Shown here in pieces: positions 41,701 to 50,501 of a stretch of DNA of 64,000 bases; the first letter of the stretch is position 1, and every line of letters begins with the position of its first letter. Position numbers and translations under genes: made by a program. The stretch covers positions 1-64,000 of the forward strand of contig DATICE010000162.1 of assembly GCA_035456985.1 (NCBI GenBank), read 5' to 3'. The notes beneath the pieces were generated by a model that was given only the letters and a program-made list of their open reading frames with translations, was not told the origin of the DNA and ran no database searches. This DNA is from SG8-41 sp035456985. Its GTDB lineage: Bacteria > Pseudomonadota > Gammaproteobacteria > Burkholderiales > SG8-41.

Positions 41701-44700
41701 TCATGACGGGGAGCCGCTCGTGAGTATCGCCACCGGAAAATGCGCGAGGACGGCGGCCACGTCAAGCGTATTCGCGCCCTCGCCGGCAAGCTCCTCACCG
41801 GTGAAAATGTTCCGGTAGCGCCGCGCCAGCCGCTGCGGCACGATCACGCGCGTATCACCCCATGCCGCCCTGCCGAGCGGCGGCGCTGCGCCGGTTGGCA
41901 AGCCCAGGATCAGCCGCGGCGCAAGCGTGATCGATGCCGCCGCGCCGTCGGCGCGCGCGAACGCGCACAGGCGCTGCGCGTGGCTGCCCGTCGTTTCGAG
42001 CGACAGGTATTCGCCCGCCGCGAAGAGCCGGCGCTGCGCGGCGCGCGCCGTGAGGCCCTGCCACGTCACATAGAGCTTGACACGCCCCTCGACCATGTCA
42101 TCGAGCAGCGCGCGCGCGGGCTCGAGGCGGCGCGCCGGCTCGCCTTCAAACCCGGCCTTGAGCTCGCTCAGCAGCGCGCGCCGGCGCTCGAAGTCCACCG
42201 GCCGCCGGTTGTCGGGATCGACGAGATCGATCGCCCACAGCTCGCTGCCCTGGTAGAAATCGGGAACGCCCGGAGCACTGATCTTGATTACAAGTTGCGA
42301 CAGGCTGTTTACCCAGCCGATGCGCGCGACTTGCGCCGTGAAAGCGCTCAGCCGGTCGACGAACGGAGCGCCCGTGGCGGTGCGGAGCAAGCCCCGCACG
42401 AATTCCACGAGGGCGCTCTCGTATCCGGCGTTGCGGTTGATCCAGGACGTGTGCTGCTTGGCCTCGCGCGCGGCCTTGAGCATGTAGGCCTCGATGCGCT
42501 CGCAGTAGCGCGCCCGCCCCGCCTCGTCCGGCGCCGGCACCGGCCAGGTGCCGACCAGGGTCTGGTAGAGCAGGTACTCGTCGTTGCGCGTTGGCGCCTC
42601 GGCGCCATCCACCTCGCGCTTGCGATTGCGATTGAGACGGCTCCAGCGTCTCGCCTCCAGCCTCCAGGCTGCCGGCATCTCGGTCAGCACGTCGATGCGC
42701 GTGCGCACGTCTTCCGCGCGCTTGCTGTCGTGGGTGGAGGTCGCAAGCAGCGTGTGCGGCCAGTTCTTCGCGCGGTCGCGGTTTGCTCCGTGAAAGGCCG
42801 AGACCGTGAAGCCGAAATCGTCGGGATCGCCGCCCACCTCGTTCAACGGCGCGAGGCGGTGATAGCGGTAGAACGCCGTGTCCTCCACGCCCTTGGCGGT
42901 GACCGGAGCGGTGAACTGCTGAAACTTCATCGCGAATTCGCGCGCGAGCCGCGCAAGAGCGGCGTCGGCTTCCTCGACCGGCTGCCCGAGCAGCGTGCGC
43001 TGCACGAAGTCGAATATCGTGACATCGGCGGCCTGGCTCCTCTTCTTTGCCCGCGCCACCGCCCACTCGATGTGGCGCCGATCGTCCGCCCCGATCCGCT
43101 CGTCGATGTAGGTGCGATACACCGGAAAGCACGCCGCGACTTCGCTCAACGCATCGCGCAGCGCGGTCAGCGTGAAATCGCGCGTTCGCCGGTCCGCCTG
43201 CGCGATACGGGCGAGACGGTTCGCGAGCACGGCAAGCTCGCTGGCGAGAGCCGTGTGCATGATCAGGTGCTTCGCTGAATACGCGACGTCCTCGAACGCC
43301 TGGGTTTGCCCGGTGAAGGAGTGATAGGTCCGTTCCATCTTGCGCTTGGCGGCCCCATCCACGAACAGTCCGTTCACTACGTTCGCGAACCGGTAGCCGG
43401 TCGTGCCGTGAATCGGCCAGCTCTCCGGCAGCCGCTCGTGCCCCGCGGTAATCTTTTCTGCAAGGAGGTAGAGCGGCCAGCCCTGCGGCTCCTTCGAGAA
43501 CGCCGCGGTCGGGGCGTAGCGCTCCTGCAGGCGCCGGAAGTAGCGCACCGGATCGTAGAGCCCGTCGGGGTGATCGATGCGCACCCCGTCCACCCAGCCG
43601 CCCGCCAGCAGCTCGAATACCAGCCGATGCGTGGCATCGAACACTGTCTGGTCCTCCATCCGCAGCGCCGCGAGGCTGTTGATGTCGAAAAAGCGGCGGT
43701 AGTTGATCTGGTCGGAGGCGACCCGCCAGTACGCGAGGCGATAGGCCTGGGTCTCCAGCAGCTCGTGCAGCGCATCGAAGCTCGCGCGCTGCCCCGGCGT
43801 GCCGTTCACCGCCCGCAGCGCGGCCTCGAGCCCTGCCGAAAGCGCCGGATGCCCGGTCACGAGCGCGGCCAGGCGCCTCTTGTGCACTTCCTTGTCGCGG
43901 TCGCGCTCGGCGCGCTTCTCCGCGCTGGCCTCGTTGCGTCCCGGGAGGTGTCCAAAGGCGCTCGCCAGGCTTTCCAACTCGTTGCGCGCGGCCGGCGCAA
44001 GATCCTGAGGCGGCGCGTGCTTCAGCACGCGATCGAGAATCGACCCGTAGCATCCGGGATCGACCGGAAACCGGTTTTCCCGGTACCAGATGCTGAACGC
44101 GCCGCGCTCGGGCTCGAACGCAAGCCTGAGCTCTCCCAGCTCGAGCACGATCCCGTAATGGTTGCCGAGTACCGGCACCAGCACCTTCCCGGTGAGCACG
44201 GGATCCACCGGCTGCCAGTCGATGTCGAAAAACCCGGCGTAGACCGAGGCCGGGCCGTTCTCGAGCACGTCCATCCACCAGGCATTATCCGCGCCCATGA
44301 CGCCCATGTGATTGGGCACCATGTCCAGAATGTGTCCCATGGCGTGGGCCCCCAGCGTGTGTACAAAGTGCTCGAAGTCGTCCCGGCTGCCGATCTCGGG
44401 ATTGAGCGCGTTGTGGTCGACGATGTCGTAGCCGTGGGTGCTGCCCGGGCGCGCACGCAGGTACGGCGAGCAATAGACATGAGAGATGCCGAGTTCCGAG
44501 AGATAAGGCACCACCGCGGCGGCATCGCGAAACGTGAAATCGCGATTGAGCTGCAGGCGGTAAGTCGCGCGCGGGATGACCGCCGCGGATCGCGCGGTGC
44601 CCGCCACCGTGCGCGGCTGTGCCCCCACGCCGCGTTCCTGCCGCAGCGCCTCCGCGAGCGCCGTCACATGCGCGTCCGCGGACCACTCCTCGAGATTGAG

Positions 44701-46815
44701 CGGGAGCTTCCGCTGCCAGTTCGGGTACTCCACGCTGGTCGCCGGAAGGTTGACCTGCTCGAGCTGTCCGAGCACGTCCTCCATCTGGACCATCATGACC
44801 TGCGCCGGGCTGCGTGCGAGATAGGCGTGAAGCGCGCACGCAAGCTCCGGCGTCATCTCCGGCGCCGATACCGGATGGACGGTCATGCCGGCCGGCAGCA
44901 GGCCTTCGCGCTCGAGCGCCACCAGCAGGCGTGCGCGGTCCTGCGCGCGCTCCACCACCTGCCGCTCCCGCTGCGCCTCGGATGGATAGAGGCCGAGCTT
45001 CGCTCGCAGGTCGAGGTCGTGCCCGATCCACAGGCTCTTGAGGGTAGGCAGATCATGCGTGCTCACCGCAGCGAGCGCCTGGGCGGCATAGACACCGGGC
45101 GCCTTGAAGCTGCCGTCGCGCTCCTTCTCGAAGAGCAGCAGCCGATAGGACAGCATCCCGAGCGGCGCGAGCGCCGCGCGCACCGCGTCGGGCACCGTGC
45201 CGAGGTCTTCGCCAACCACGAGGCAGCGATTTCTCAAGCTCTCCAGCGCCAGTACCCCGATCAGGTCCTGGAATGGATAGTGGACATAGGTGCCATCGAC
45301 CGGCTTGCCCCCCGGAGGGATCCAGAACAACCGCATGAGGCCCATCACATGGTCGATCCTCAGCGCCCCTGAGTGGCGCATGTTCGCGCGCAGCGTCGCG
45401 ACAAAGGGCGCGTAGGCGGATTCGGCGAGCGCCTCCGGAATCGGCGGCGGCAAGCCCCAGTTCTGGCCGTTCAGGTTGAAATCATCGGGAGGCGAGCCGA
45501 TGCTCGCAAACTCGGCGTAGACGCCCTGCCATGCCCAGGTTTCGGCACCCGCTCGATCCACGGAAATCGCAAGATCCTGGTAGAGGCCCACCCCGAGCCC
45601 GAGCTCCCAGGAGCGCCGGCCGCAGGCGCCGAGCTGCTCGTCGGCAACCCACTGCAGCCAGGCGTAGAAATCCACCCGCGTGCGATTCGCCTCCAGGAAT
45701 GCCCGCACCTGCGGCGACGCCGGATCGCGGTAGGGTTCGGGCCACACCGGCCAGCCCCAGACGTTCTCATCGCGCGCGTGAAAGTCCTCCTGCAGCGCCT
45801 GGAAGAGTGCAAAGCGCTGAAGCGGCTCGCCACCCGCGCGCTGGTAGGCGAGGAATGCCTCGCCACGCGCCGAGTGCGCCAGGATGTGGCGGCTGCGGAA
45901 ATGGTCAAAGATCGTGCGCAGCGCCCAGAGCTTGGCTTCCGCGACGCCACGGTAATCGACCAGCTCTTGCGCCCTCAGCGCGCGCAGGCGTGACTGGAAC
46001 TCGGGTGCCGCGACGGCTGCTTGCGCCTCTTCGCACCCGGCAAACTCCGGCACCGCTTCAACATCCACGTAAAGCGCGTTCAGGTAGACGCGGGAGGACG
46101 GGCTGTACGGGCTGATATGGTCGGGGTTGTGGGGAAACAACGCGTGCAGGGGATTCACGCCGACGATGCCGGCGCCCGCGCGCGCCGCGAGCTCGATCGC
46201 GCTGCGCAGGTCGGTGAAATCGCCGATGCCCCAGTTGCGCCCGCTGCGCAGGGCATAGAGCTGCAGCGCGGGGCCCCAGACGCGCCCCGCGCTCTCCATT
46301 GCAGGCGGCGTGTAGCAGCGCCGCGGCACGATGATGAGGGTGAGAACGGCGGCGGCCCCATCGGGCGGCTGCAGTGTAAAGCGGTGATACCCCAGTGGCA
46401 GCCGCTCGCGCCATTCAAACGCCGCCTTGAAAAAGCGCGTGCCTTCGATCACCCGTTCGCCGAGCGGCGGCAGCTCGGCAGGACGGAATTCTCCGGAGCG
46501 CGACTCTCCCGACTCGAGCGCTAGACTCCAGCGGTGCACCGCGCCGCGCCGGCGCTCGTCGCAGCAAATCTCCCAGCGATAGGGCACAACGTCCTCGCGC
46601 TGCACCGAAACGGGGTGCAGGCCACGCCGCCACGGCCGGGCCTCACGCTCCTTGAGCGCACCCTCCACGCCCGCGGTGTTCGCGATGACGCCCATCGCCC
46701 GCAAGAGAGCAATGCGCGTCTCGTCCGAGGCGCGGTGCTGAGCGCCCCAGATGTCGGAGTACTCAGGCGCGATCCCTGCGAGTGCGCACAGCCGGTCGAG
46801 CGCTGACTGGTTCAT
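41701..46815 (-). CDS. Bifunctional 4-alpha-glucanotransferase / malto-oligosyltrehalose synthase (MalQ-TreY)
   Basis: 1704 residues from ATG 46815, 1 bp after the treZ stop. Residues 1 to about 728 are a GH77 MalQ: WGPALQLYALRSGRNWGIGD, nucleophile Asp488 in ALRIDHVMGLMRLFW, Glu536 in VVGEDLGTVPD and Asp588 in STHDLPTLKSLW. From about 747 to the end is a GH13 TreY: IPRATYRLQLNRDFTF, YDIVDHNALNPEIG, VRIDHPDGLYDPVRYF, LLAEKI and STHDSKRAEDVR. MalQ reshuffles maltodextrins; TreY turns the reducing end of a dextrin into a trehalose unit. The linker of about 20 residues is rich in Ala, Thr and Gly. Fusions of this kind are known in proteobacteria. Both active sites appear complete. Confidence 0.95.
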   Translation of the reverse strand: MNQSALDRLCALAGIAPEYSDIWGAQHRASDETRIALLRAMGVIANTAGVEGALKEREARPWRRGLHPVSVQREDVVPYRWEICCDERRRGAVHRWSLALESGESRSGEFRPAELPPLGERVIEGTRFFKAAFEWRERLPLGYHRFTLQPPDGAAAVLTLIIVPRRCYTPPAMESAGRVWGPALQLYALRSGRNWGIGDFTDLRSAIELAARAGAGIVGVNPLHALFPHNPDHISPYSPSSRVYLNALYVDVEAVPEFAGCEEAQAAVAAPEFQSRLRALRAQELVDYRGVAEAKLWALRTIFDHFRSRHILAHSARGEAFLAYQRAGGEPLQRFALFQALQEDFHARDENVWGWPVWPEPYRDPASPQVRAFLEANRTRVDFYAWLQWVADEQLGACGRRSWELGLGVGLYQDLAISVDRAGAETWAWQGVYAEFASIGSPPDDFNLNGQNWGLPPPIPEALAESAYAPFVATLRANMRHSGALRIDHVMGLMRLFWIPPGGKPVDGTYVHYPFQDLIGVLALESLRNRCLVVGEDLGTVPDAVRAALAPLGMLSYRLLLFEKERDGSFKAPGVYAAQALAAVSTHDLPTLKSLWIGHDLDLRAKLGLYPSEAQRERQVVERAQDRARLLVALEREGLLPAGMTVHPVSAPEMTPELACALHAYLARSPAQVMMVQMEDVLGQLEQVNLPATSVEYPNWQRKLPLNLEEWSADAHVTALAEALRQERGVGAQPRTVAGTARSAAVIPRATYRLQLNRDFTFRDAAAVVPYLSELGISHVYCSPYLRARPGSTHGYDIVDHNALNPEIGSRDDFEHFVHTLGAHAMGHILDMVPNHMGVMGADNAWWMDVLENGPASVYAGFFDIDWQPVDPVLTGKVLVPVLGNHYGIVLELGELRLAFEPERGAFSIWYRENRFPVDPGCYGSILDRVLKHAPPQDLAPAARNELESLASAFGHLPGRNEASAEKRAERDRDKEVHKRRLAALVTGHPALSAGLEAALRAVNGTPGQRASFDALHELLETQAYRLAYWRVASDQINYRRFFDINSLAALRMEDQTVFDATHRLVFELLAGGWVDGVRIDHPDGLYDPVRYFRRLQERYAPTAAFSKEPQGWPLYLLAEKITAGHERLPESWPIHGTTGYRFANVVNGLFVDGAAKRKMERTYHSFTGQTQAFEDVAYSAKHLIMHTALASELAVLANRLARIAQADRRTRDFTLTALRDALSEVAACFPVYRTYIDERIGADDRRHIEWAVARAKKRSQAADVTIFDFVQRTLLGQPVEEADAALARLAREFAMKFQQFTAPVTAKGVEDTAFYRYHRLAPLNEVGGDPDDFGFTVSAFHGANRDRAKNWPHTLLATSTHDSKRAEDVRTRIDVLTEMPAAWRLEARRWSRLNRNRKREVDGAEAPTRNDEYLLYQTLVGTWPVPAPDEAGRARYCERIEAYMLKAAREAKQHTSWINRNAGYESALVEFVRGLLRTATGAPFVDRLSAFTAQVARIGWVNSLSQLVIKISAPGVPDFYQGSELWAIDLVDPDNRRPVDFERRRALLSELKAGFEGEPARRLEPARALLDDMVEGRVKLYVTWQGLTARAAQRRLFAAGEYLSLETTGSHAQRLCAFARADGAAASITLAPRLILGLPTGAAPPLGRAAWGDTRVIVPQRLARRYRNIFTGEELAGEGANTLDVAAVLAHFPVAILTSGSPS

Positions 46816-46816
46816 C

Positions 46817-48652
46817 TCACGTGACTCCGGCCCCAAGATAACAGGCTGCGGCGTATCCCGGCAGCCTCCGCGCCGCGAGTGTGGCGCCCGCCTCGCGCGG
46901 CTCGCAATGGAGCAGCACGCCGGCGGGGCGTCCATCGAACGCGATTTCGCGTGCGCTCAGGTTGAGCCATAGCTCAAGCCCTCTGCCGTCGCCGAGACGC
47001 CACTCGACCGCGAGCGCCCCATCGCCGAGCACCTGGAACCGGCCGGCATGACCCCGTATTCCGGCGAGTCGCGGAGTGATCTGCCCGCGCCGTACGGCAA
47101 GCAGCCGCTGATAGAGCGCGAGCCAGCGTGAGTGCCGCTGCTGCCCGATGCAGTTCCAGTCAAGCCTGCTGCGCTGAAACGTGCCGGGATCGTTCGGGTC
47201 CGGAATGAGTGCCCGCGCCGCAGGATCGGCGAACCGCTCGAAATGGGCGAACTCGCGCCGCCGGCCCTCGCGAACAGCGGTGGCCAGCTCTCCCGTGAAA
47301 TCGCAGAAGTACAGGAACGGCGTTGCTGCGCCGAATTCCTCTCCCATGAAGAGAAGTGGCGGCGCGGGCGCAAGCAGCCACGCCACGGTTGCGGCGCGCA
47401 AAGCAGCCTCGTCGGCAAGCGCCACCAGGCGCTCGCCGAAGGCGCGGTTGCCGACCTGATCGTGGTTCTGGAGCAGCGACACGAAGGCAGCCGGCGGAAG
47501 GCTTGCGCTGGGCTCCCCGCGCGCCCGGCGCCCGCGGAAGCGCGATACGTCGCCCTGGTAGGCGTAGCCCTCCGCGAGACACCGTCCCAGGAGCCGCGTG
47601 GAATCTTCGGCGTAATCTGCGTAGTAGCCGTCGGACTCACCGGTGAGCAGGACATGGAACGCGTGGTGCACGTCGTCGTTCCACTGCGCGTCGTAGCGGC
47701 GTGCCGTCCCGTCCGGCGCGCGCGCGAGATAACGCGCCTGGTTCCTGTCGTTTTCCAGCACGAGATGCACGTGGCGCTCGCGTCCCGGTCCGCGACGGAC
47801 GGTCTCGGCAAGCTCCACCAGGATGTCCGGCGTAGATTCGTCCAGGATTGCGTGCACCGCGTCGAGACGGAGCCCGTCAAAGTGATATTCCTCAAGCCAG
47901 TAGAGCGCGTTGTGAATGAAGAAATCGCGCACCGGTCGCGCGTCGGGGCCATCGAAATTGATGGCGGCGCCCCATGGCGTGTGGTGCCGCTCGGTGAAGA
48001 ACTGCGAGGCGTAGGCGTGCAGGAAGTTGCCCTCCGGGCCAAAGTGGTTGTAGACCACGTCGAGAAACACCATCAACCCGCGAGCGTGCGCTTGCGCGAT
48101 CAGGCGCTTCAAGTCCTCGGGCCGGCCGTAGGCGGTATCGGGCGCGAACGGCAGCACGCCGTCGTAGCCCCAGCCGCGTCTGCCCGGAAAATCGGCCACC
48201 GGCATGAGCTCGATCGCCGTCACGCCGAGCTCAACCAGGTAATCGAGGCGCGCCTCGACGCCCGCGAACGTGCCCTCGGGTGAGAATGTGCCGACGTGCA
48301 GCTCGTAGAGCGCGACGTCCTCCCACGGTCGGCCGCGCCAATCGCCATCGTTCCACTCAAACGCGGCCGGATCGACCACCTCGCTCGGGCCGTGCACGTC
48401 CTCGGGATTGCAGCGCGAGGCGGGATCGGGCACCTGCAGCTCCCCGTCGATCCGGTAGCGATAGCGCGTACCCGCGGGAGCCGTCTCGATGCGCTCCCAC
48501 CAGCCATCGCCCAGCGCCGCCATGGGCGCGACGCGTTCGGGAGCGGCGCGCAGGAGAGCGACCTCCCGTGCGGAAGGCGCCCAGAGACGAAAGCGACAGC
48601 GCCCTTCTGCTAGAGTCTCCGCGCCGAATGGCATGCGATGGCGTCGTTGCAT
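46817..48652 (-). CDS. treZ: Malto-oligosyltrehalose trehalohydrolase
   Basis: 611 residues from ATG 48652, preferred because AAGGA lies five bases before it; ATG 48664 (four codons upstream) and ATG 48634 are alternatives. N-terminal CBM48-like domain (RFRLWAPSAREVALL), then the GH13 barrel: VYNHFGPEGNFL, Asp in GLRLDAVHAILDES, Glu in HLVLENDRNQ and Asp in LLQNHDQVGNRAFG. It releases trehalose from the dextrin ends made by TreY. The MalQ-TreY gene follows with no spacing to speak of, so both are translated from one message. The 114-bp gap upstream is divergent from the glucan phosphorylase gene. Confidence 0.95.
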   Translation of the reverse strand: MQRRHRMPFGAETLAEGRCRFRLWAPSAREVALLRAAPERVAPMAALGDGWWERIETAPAGTRYRYRIDGELQVPDPASRCNPEDVHGPSEVVDPAAFEWNDGDWRGRPWEDVALYELHVGTFSPEGTFAGVEARLDYLVELGVTAIELMPVADFPGRRGWGYDGVLPFAPDTAYGRPEDLKRLIAQAHARGLMVFLDVVYNHFGPEGNFLHAYASQFFTERHHTPWGAAINFDGPDARPVRDFFIHNALYWLEEYHFDGLRLDAVHAILDESTPDILVELAETVRRGPGRERHVHLVLENDRNQARYLARAPDGTARRYDAQWNDDVHHAFHVLLTGESDGYYADYAEDSTRLLGRCLAEGYAYQGDVSRFRGRRARGEPSASLPPAAFVSLLQNHDQVGNRAFGERLVALADEAALRAATVAWLLAPAPPLLFMGEEFGAATPFLYFCDFTGELATAVREGRRREFAHFERFADPAARALIPDPNDPGTFQRSRLDWNCIGQQRHSRWLALYQRLLAVRRGQITPRLAGIRGHAGRFQVLGDGALAVEWRLGDGRGLELWLNLSAREIAFDGRPAGVLLHCEPREAGATLAARRLPGYAAACYLGAGVT

Positions 48653-48766
48653 GCAGTCCTTCATTCTACTTGGCGGTGCAGGAGCCGATTACCGACGGCG
48701 CTTTCGGCGCTGCATCTGCCACGGCGCGACGCCATCCTGGTACTTCGCGAGCGTTGCTGGTAAGCT

Positions 48767-50479
48767 ATGCATCGTGACGGAGCGGGACTCTTGATCACGC
48801 CTTTTCTCGACCGGTCGCGCGTCGCCTATTTCTCGATGGAGATCGCGCTCGCTCCCGAGATTTCCACCTACAGCGGCGGCCTCGGCATCCTCGCCGGCGA
48901 CACGCTGCGCTCCGCCGCCGACCTGCGCATTCCCCTCGTCGGCGTGACGCTCGTGAGCCACAAGGGCTACTTCCGGCAGGAGATCGACGCCGCGGGCCGC
49001 CAGATCGAGCATGCAGACGAGTGGGACCCGGCCGCGCGCTGCAAGCCGCTGCAGGCCAAGGTGGCGGTGGAAATCGACGGCCGTGAGGTCTGGATCCGCA
49101 GCTGGCTCTTCACGCTCGAGAGCCACTTCGAGCGCCGCGTGCCGGTGATCCTGCTCGATACCGATCTTCCCGAGAACCGCGCGGAGGACCGGGACATTAC
49201 GCACTTTCTCTACGGCGGCGACCAGCGCTATCGCCTGAAGCAGGAAATCGTGCTGGGCGTGGGCGGCGCGCGCATGCTGCAGGCGCTCAACGTCCGTGTC
49301 CGCAGCTATCACATGAACGAGGGGCACTCGGCGTTGCTCGCGGTCGAGCTGCTGCGAAACTACCACACCACGGCGCGACGGCGGGCGGACGAGCCGAGCT
49401 ACGACGTTCGGGGGGTGCGGGCGATGTGCCATTTCACCACGCACACGCCGGTGGAAGCCGGTCACGATCAGTTCGACTGGAATCTGGTGGCCGAGCTGCT
49501 GGGCAATTTCATCGACCCCGAGGAGCTCAGGCGGCTCGCCGGTCCGGACCGCCTCAACATGACGCGCCTCGCGCTCAACCTGAGCGAGTACGTCAACGGC
49601 GTGGCGCGCCGGCACGCGCAGGTCTCCCGGCAGATGTTTCCGGGTCACGAAGTGCGCGCGGTCACCAATGGAGTGCATCCCAGCACCTGGACCTCGCCCG
49701 GCTACGCCGCCCTCTACGACCGCTACCTGCCCGGCTGGCGGCACGAGCCGCAGCTGCTCGCGCGCGCGGACCAGGTTTCCGACGCCGAGCTCTGGGTCGC
49801 GCATGGCGCCGCCAAGGCGTGCCTGATCGAGCGCGTGCAGAAATCCTGCGGGGTCGCCCTCAATCCGGAATTGCCGATCATCGGGTTCGCCCGCCGCATG
49901 ACTGCCTACAAGCGGCCGGAGCTGCTGTTCTCGGACATCGAGCGCCTGCGGGCCATCGCGCGCCGCCAGCCGTTCCAGCTGGTGCTTGCCGGCAAGGCGC
50001 ACCCACGCGACGCGCCCGGCAAGCAGGCGATCGAGGACATACACCGCCACATCCACTCGCTTGCGGGCACCGTGCGCGCCGCGTTCGTGCCGGACTATGA
50101 CATGTCGGTGGCGCTCGATCTGGTGGCAGGGTCGGACGTGTGGCTCAACACGCCGCTCCGGCCCTACGAGGCCTCTGGCACGAGCGGCATGAAGGCAAGC
50201 TTCAACGGCGTGCCCCAGCTCTCGGTGCTCGATGGCTGGTGGGTCGAGGGCTGCCTGGAGGGCGTCACCGGCTGGGCCATCGGCAACGACCATGAAAGCC
50301 ACAACGGCGACGATGCGCGGCTGTTCTATGACAAGCTCGAGAACGTCGTGCTGCCGCTTTGGAACGGCGAGCGCGCGAAATGGATCGCGGTCATGAAGGG
50401 CGCGATCTCCAAGAACGCCGCCTACTTCAACAGCCACCGCATGCTGCGGCGCTACGCGATCGAGGCCTACCTGCGCTAG
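48767..50479 (+). CDS. glgP: Alpha-glucan phosphorylase (short GT35 type)
   Basis: 570 residues, clearly shorter than the roughly 800 of E. coli GlgP/MalP, but typical of the short alpha-glucan phosphorylase family. VAYFSMEIALAPEISTYSGG and LGILAGDTLRSAADL are the N-terminal signatures; SYHMNEGHSALLAVELL and CHFTTHTPVEAGHD follow. The pyridoxal phosphate Lys is in EASGTSGMKASFNGVPQLSV. It splits glucose 1-phosphate from glucan ends. It is the only + strand gene between 6763 and the window end apart from phaP, and points away from treZ and toward glgX. Confidence 0.92.
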   Translation: MHRDGAGLLITPFLDRSRVAYFSMEIALAPEISTYSGGLGILAGDTLRSAADLRIPLVGVTLVSHKGYFRQEIDAAGRQIEHADEWDPAARCKPLQAKVAVEIDGREVWIRSWLFTLESHFERRVPVILLDTDLPENRAEDRDITHFLYGGDQRYRLKQEIVLGVGGARMLQALNVRVRSYHMNEGHSALLAVELLRNYHTTARRRADEPSYDVRGVRAMCHFTTHTPVEAGHDQFDWNLVAELLGNFIDPEELRRLAGPDRLNMTRLALNLSEYVNGVARRHAQVSRQMFPGHEVRAVTNGVHPSTWTSPGYAALYDRYLPGWRHEPQLLARADQVSDAELWVAHGAAKACLIERVQKSCGVALNPELPIIGFARRMTAYKRPELLFSDIERLRAIARRQPFQLVLAGKAHPRDAPGKQAIEDIHRHIHSLAGTVRAAFVPDYDMSVALDLVAGSDVWLNTPLRPYEASGTSGMKASFNGVPQLSVLDGWWVEGCLEGVTGWAIGNDHESHNGDDARLFYDKLENVVLPLWNGERAKWIAVMKGAISKNAAYFNSHRMLRRYAIEAYLR

Positions 50480-50501
50480 GGCGGCGCCCGCCCGCTGCAT
50501 C

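Noticed and set aside
43306..45372. Open frame of about 688 codons on the + strand
   Set aside because: Antisense to the MalQ-TreY fusion; no ribosome site and no domain.
50479..50493. Small hairpin (GGGCGG/CCGCCC) between the ends of glgP and glgX
   Set aside because: Only 6 bp with a 3-base loop and no T run on either strand; not convincing as a bidirectional terminator.
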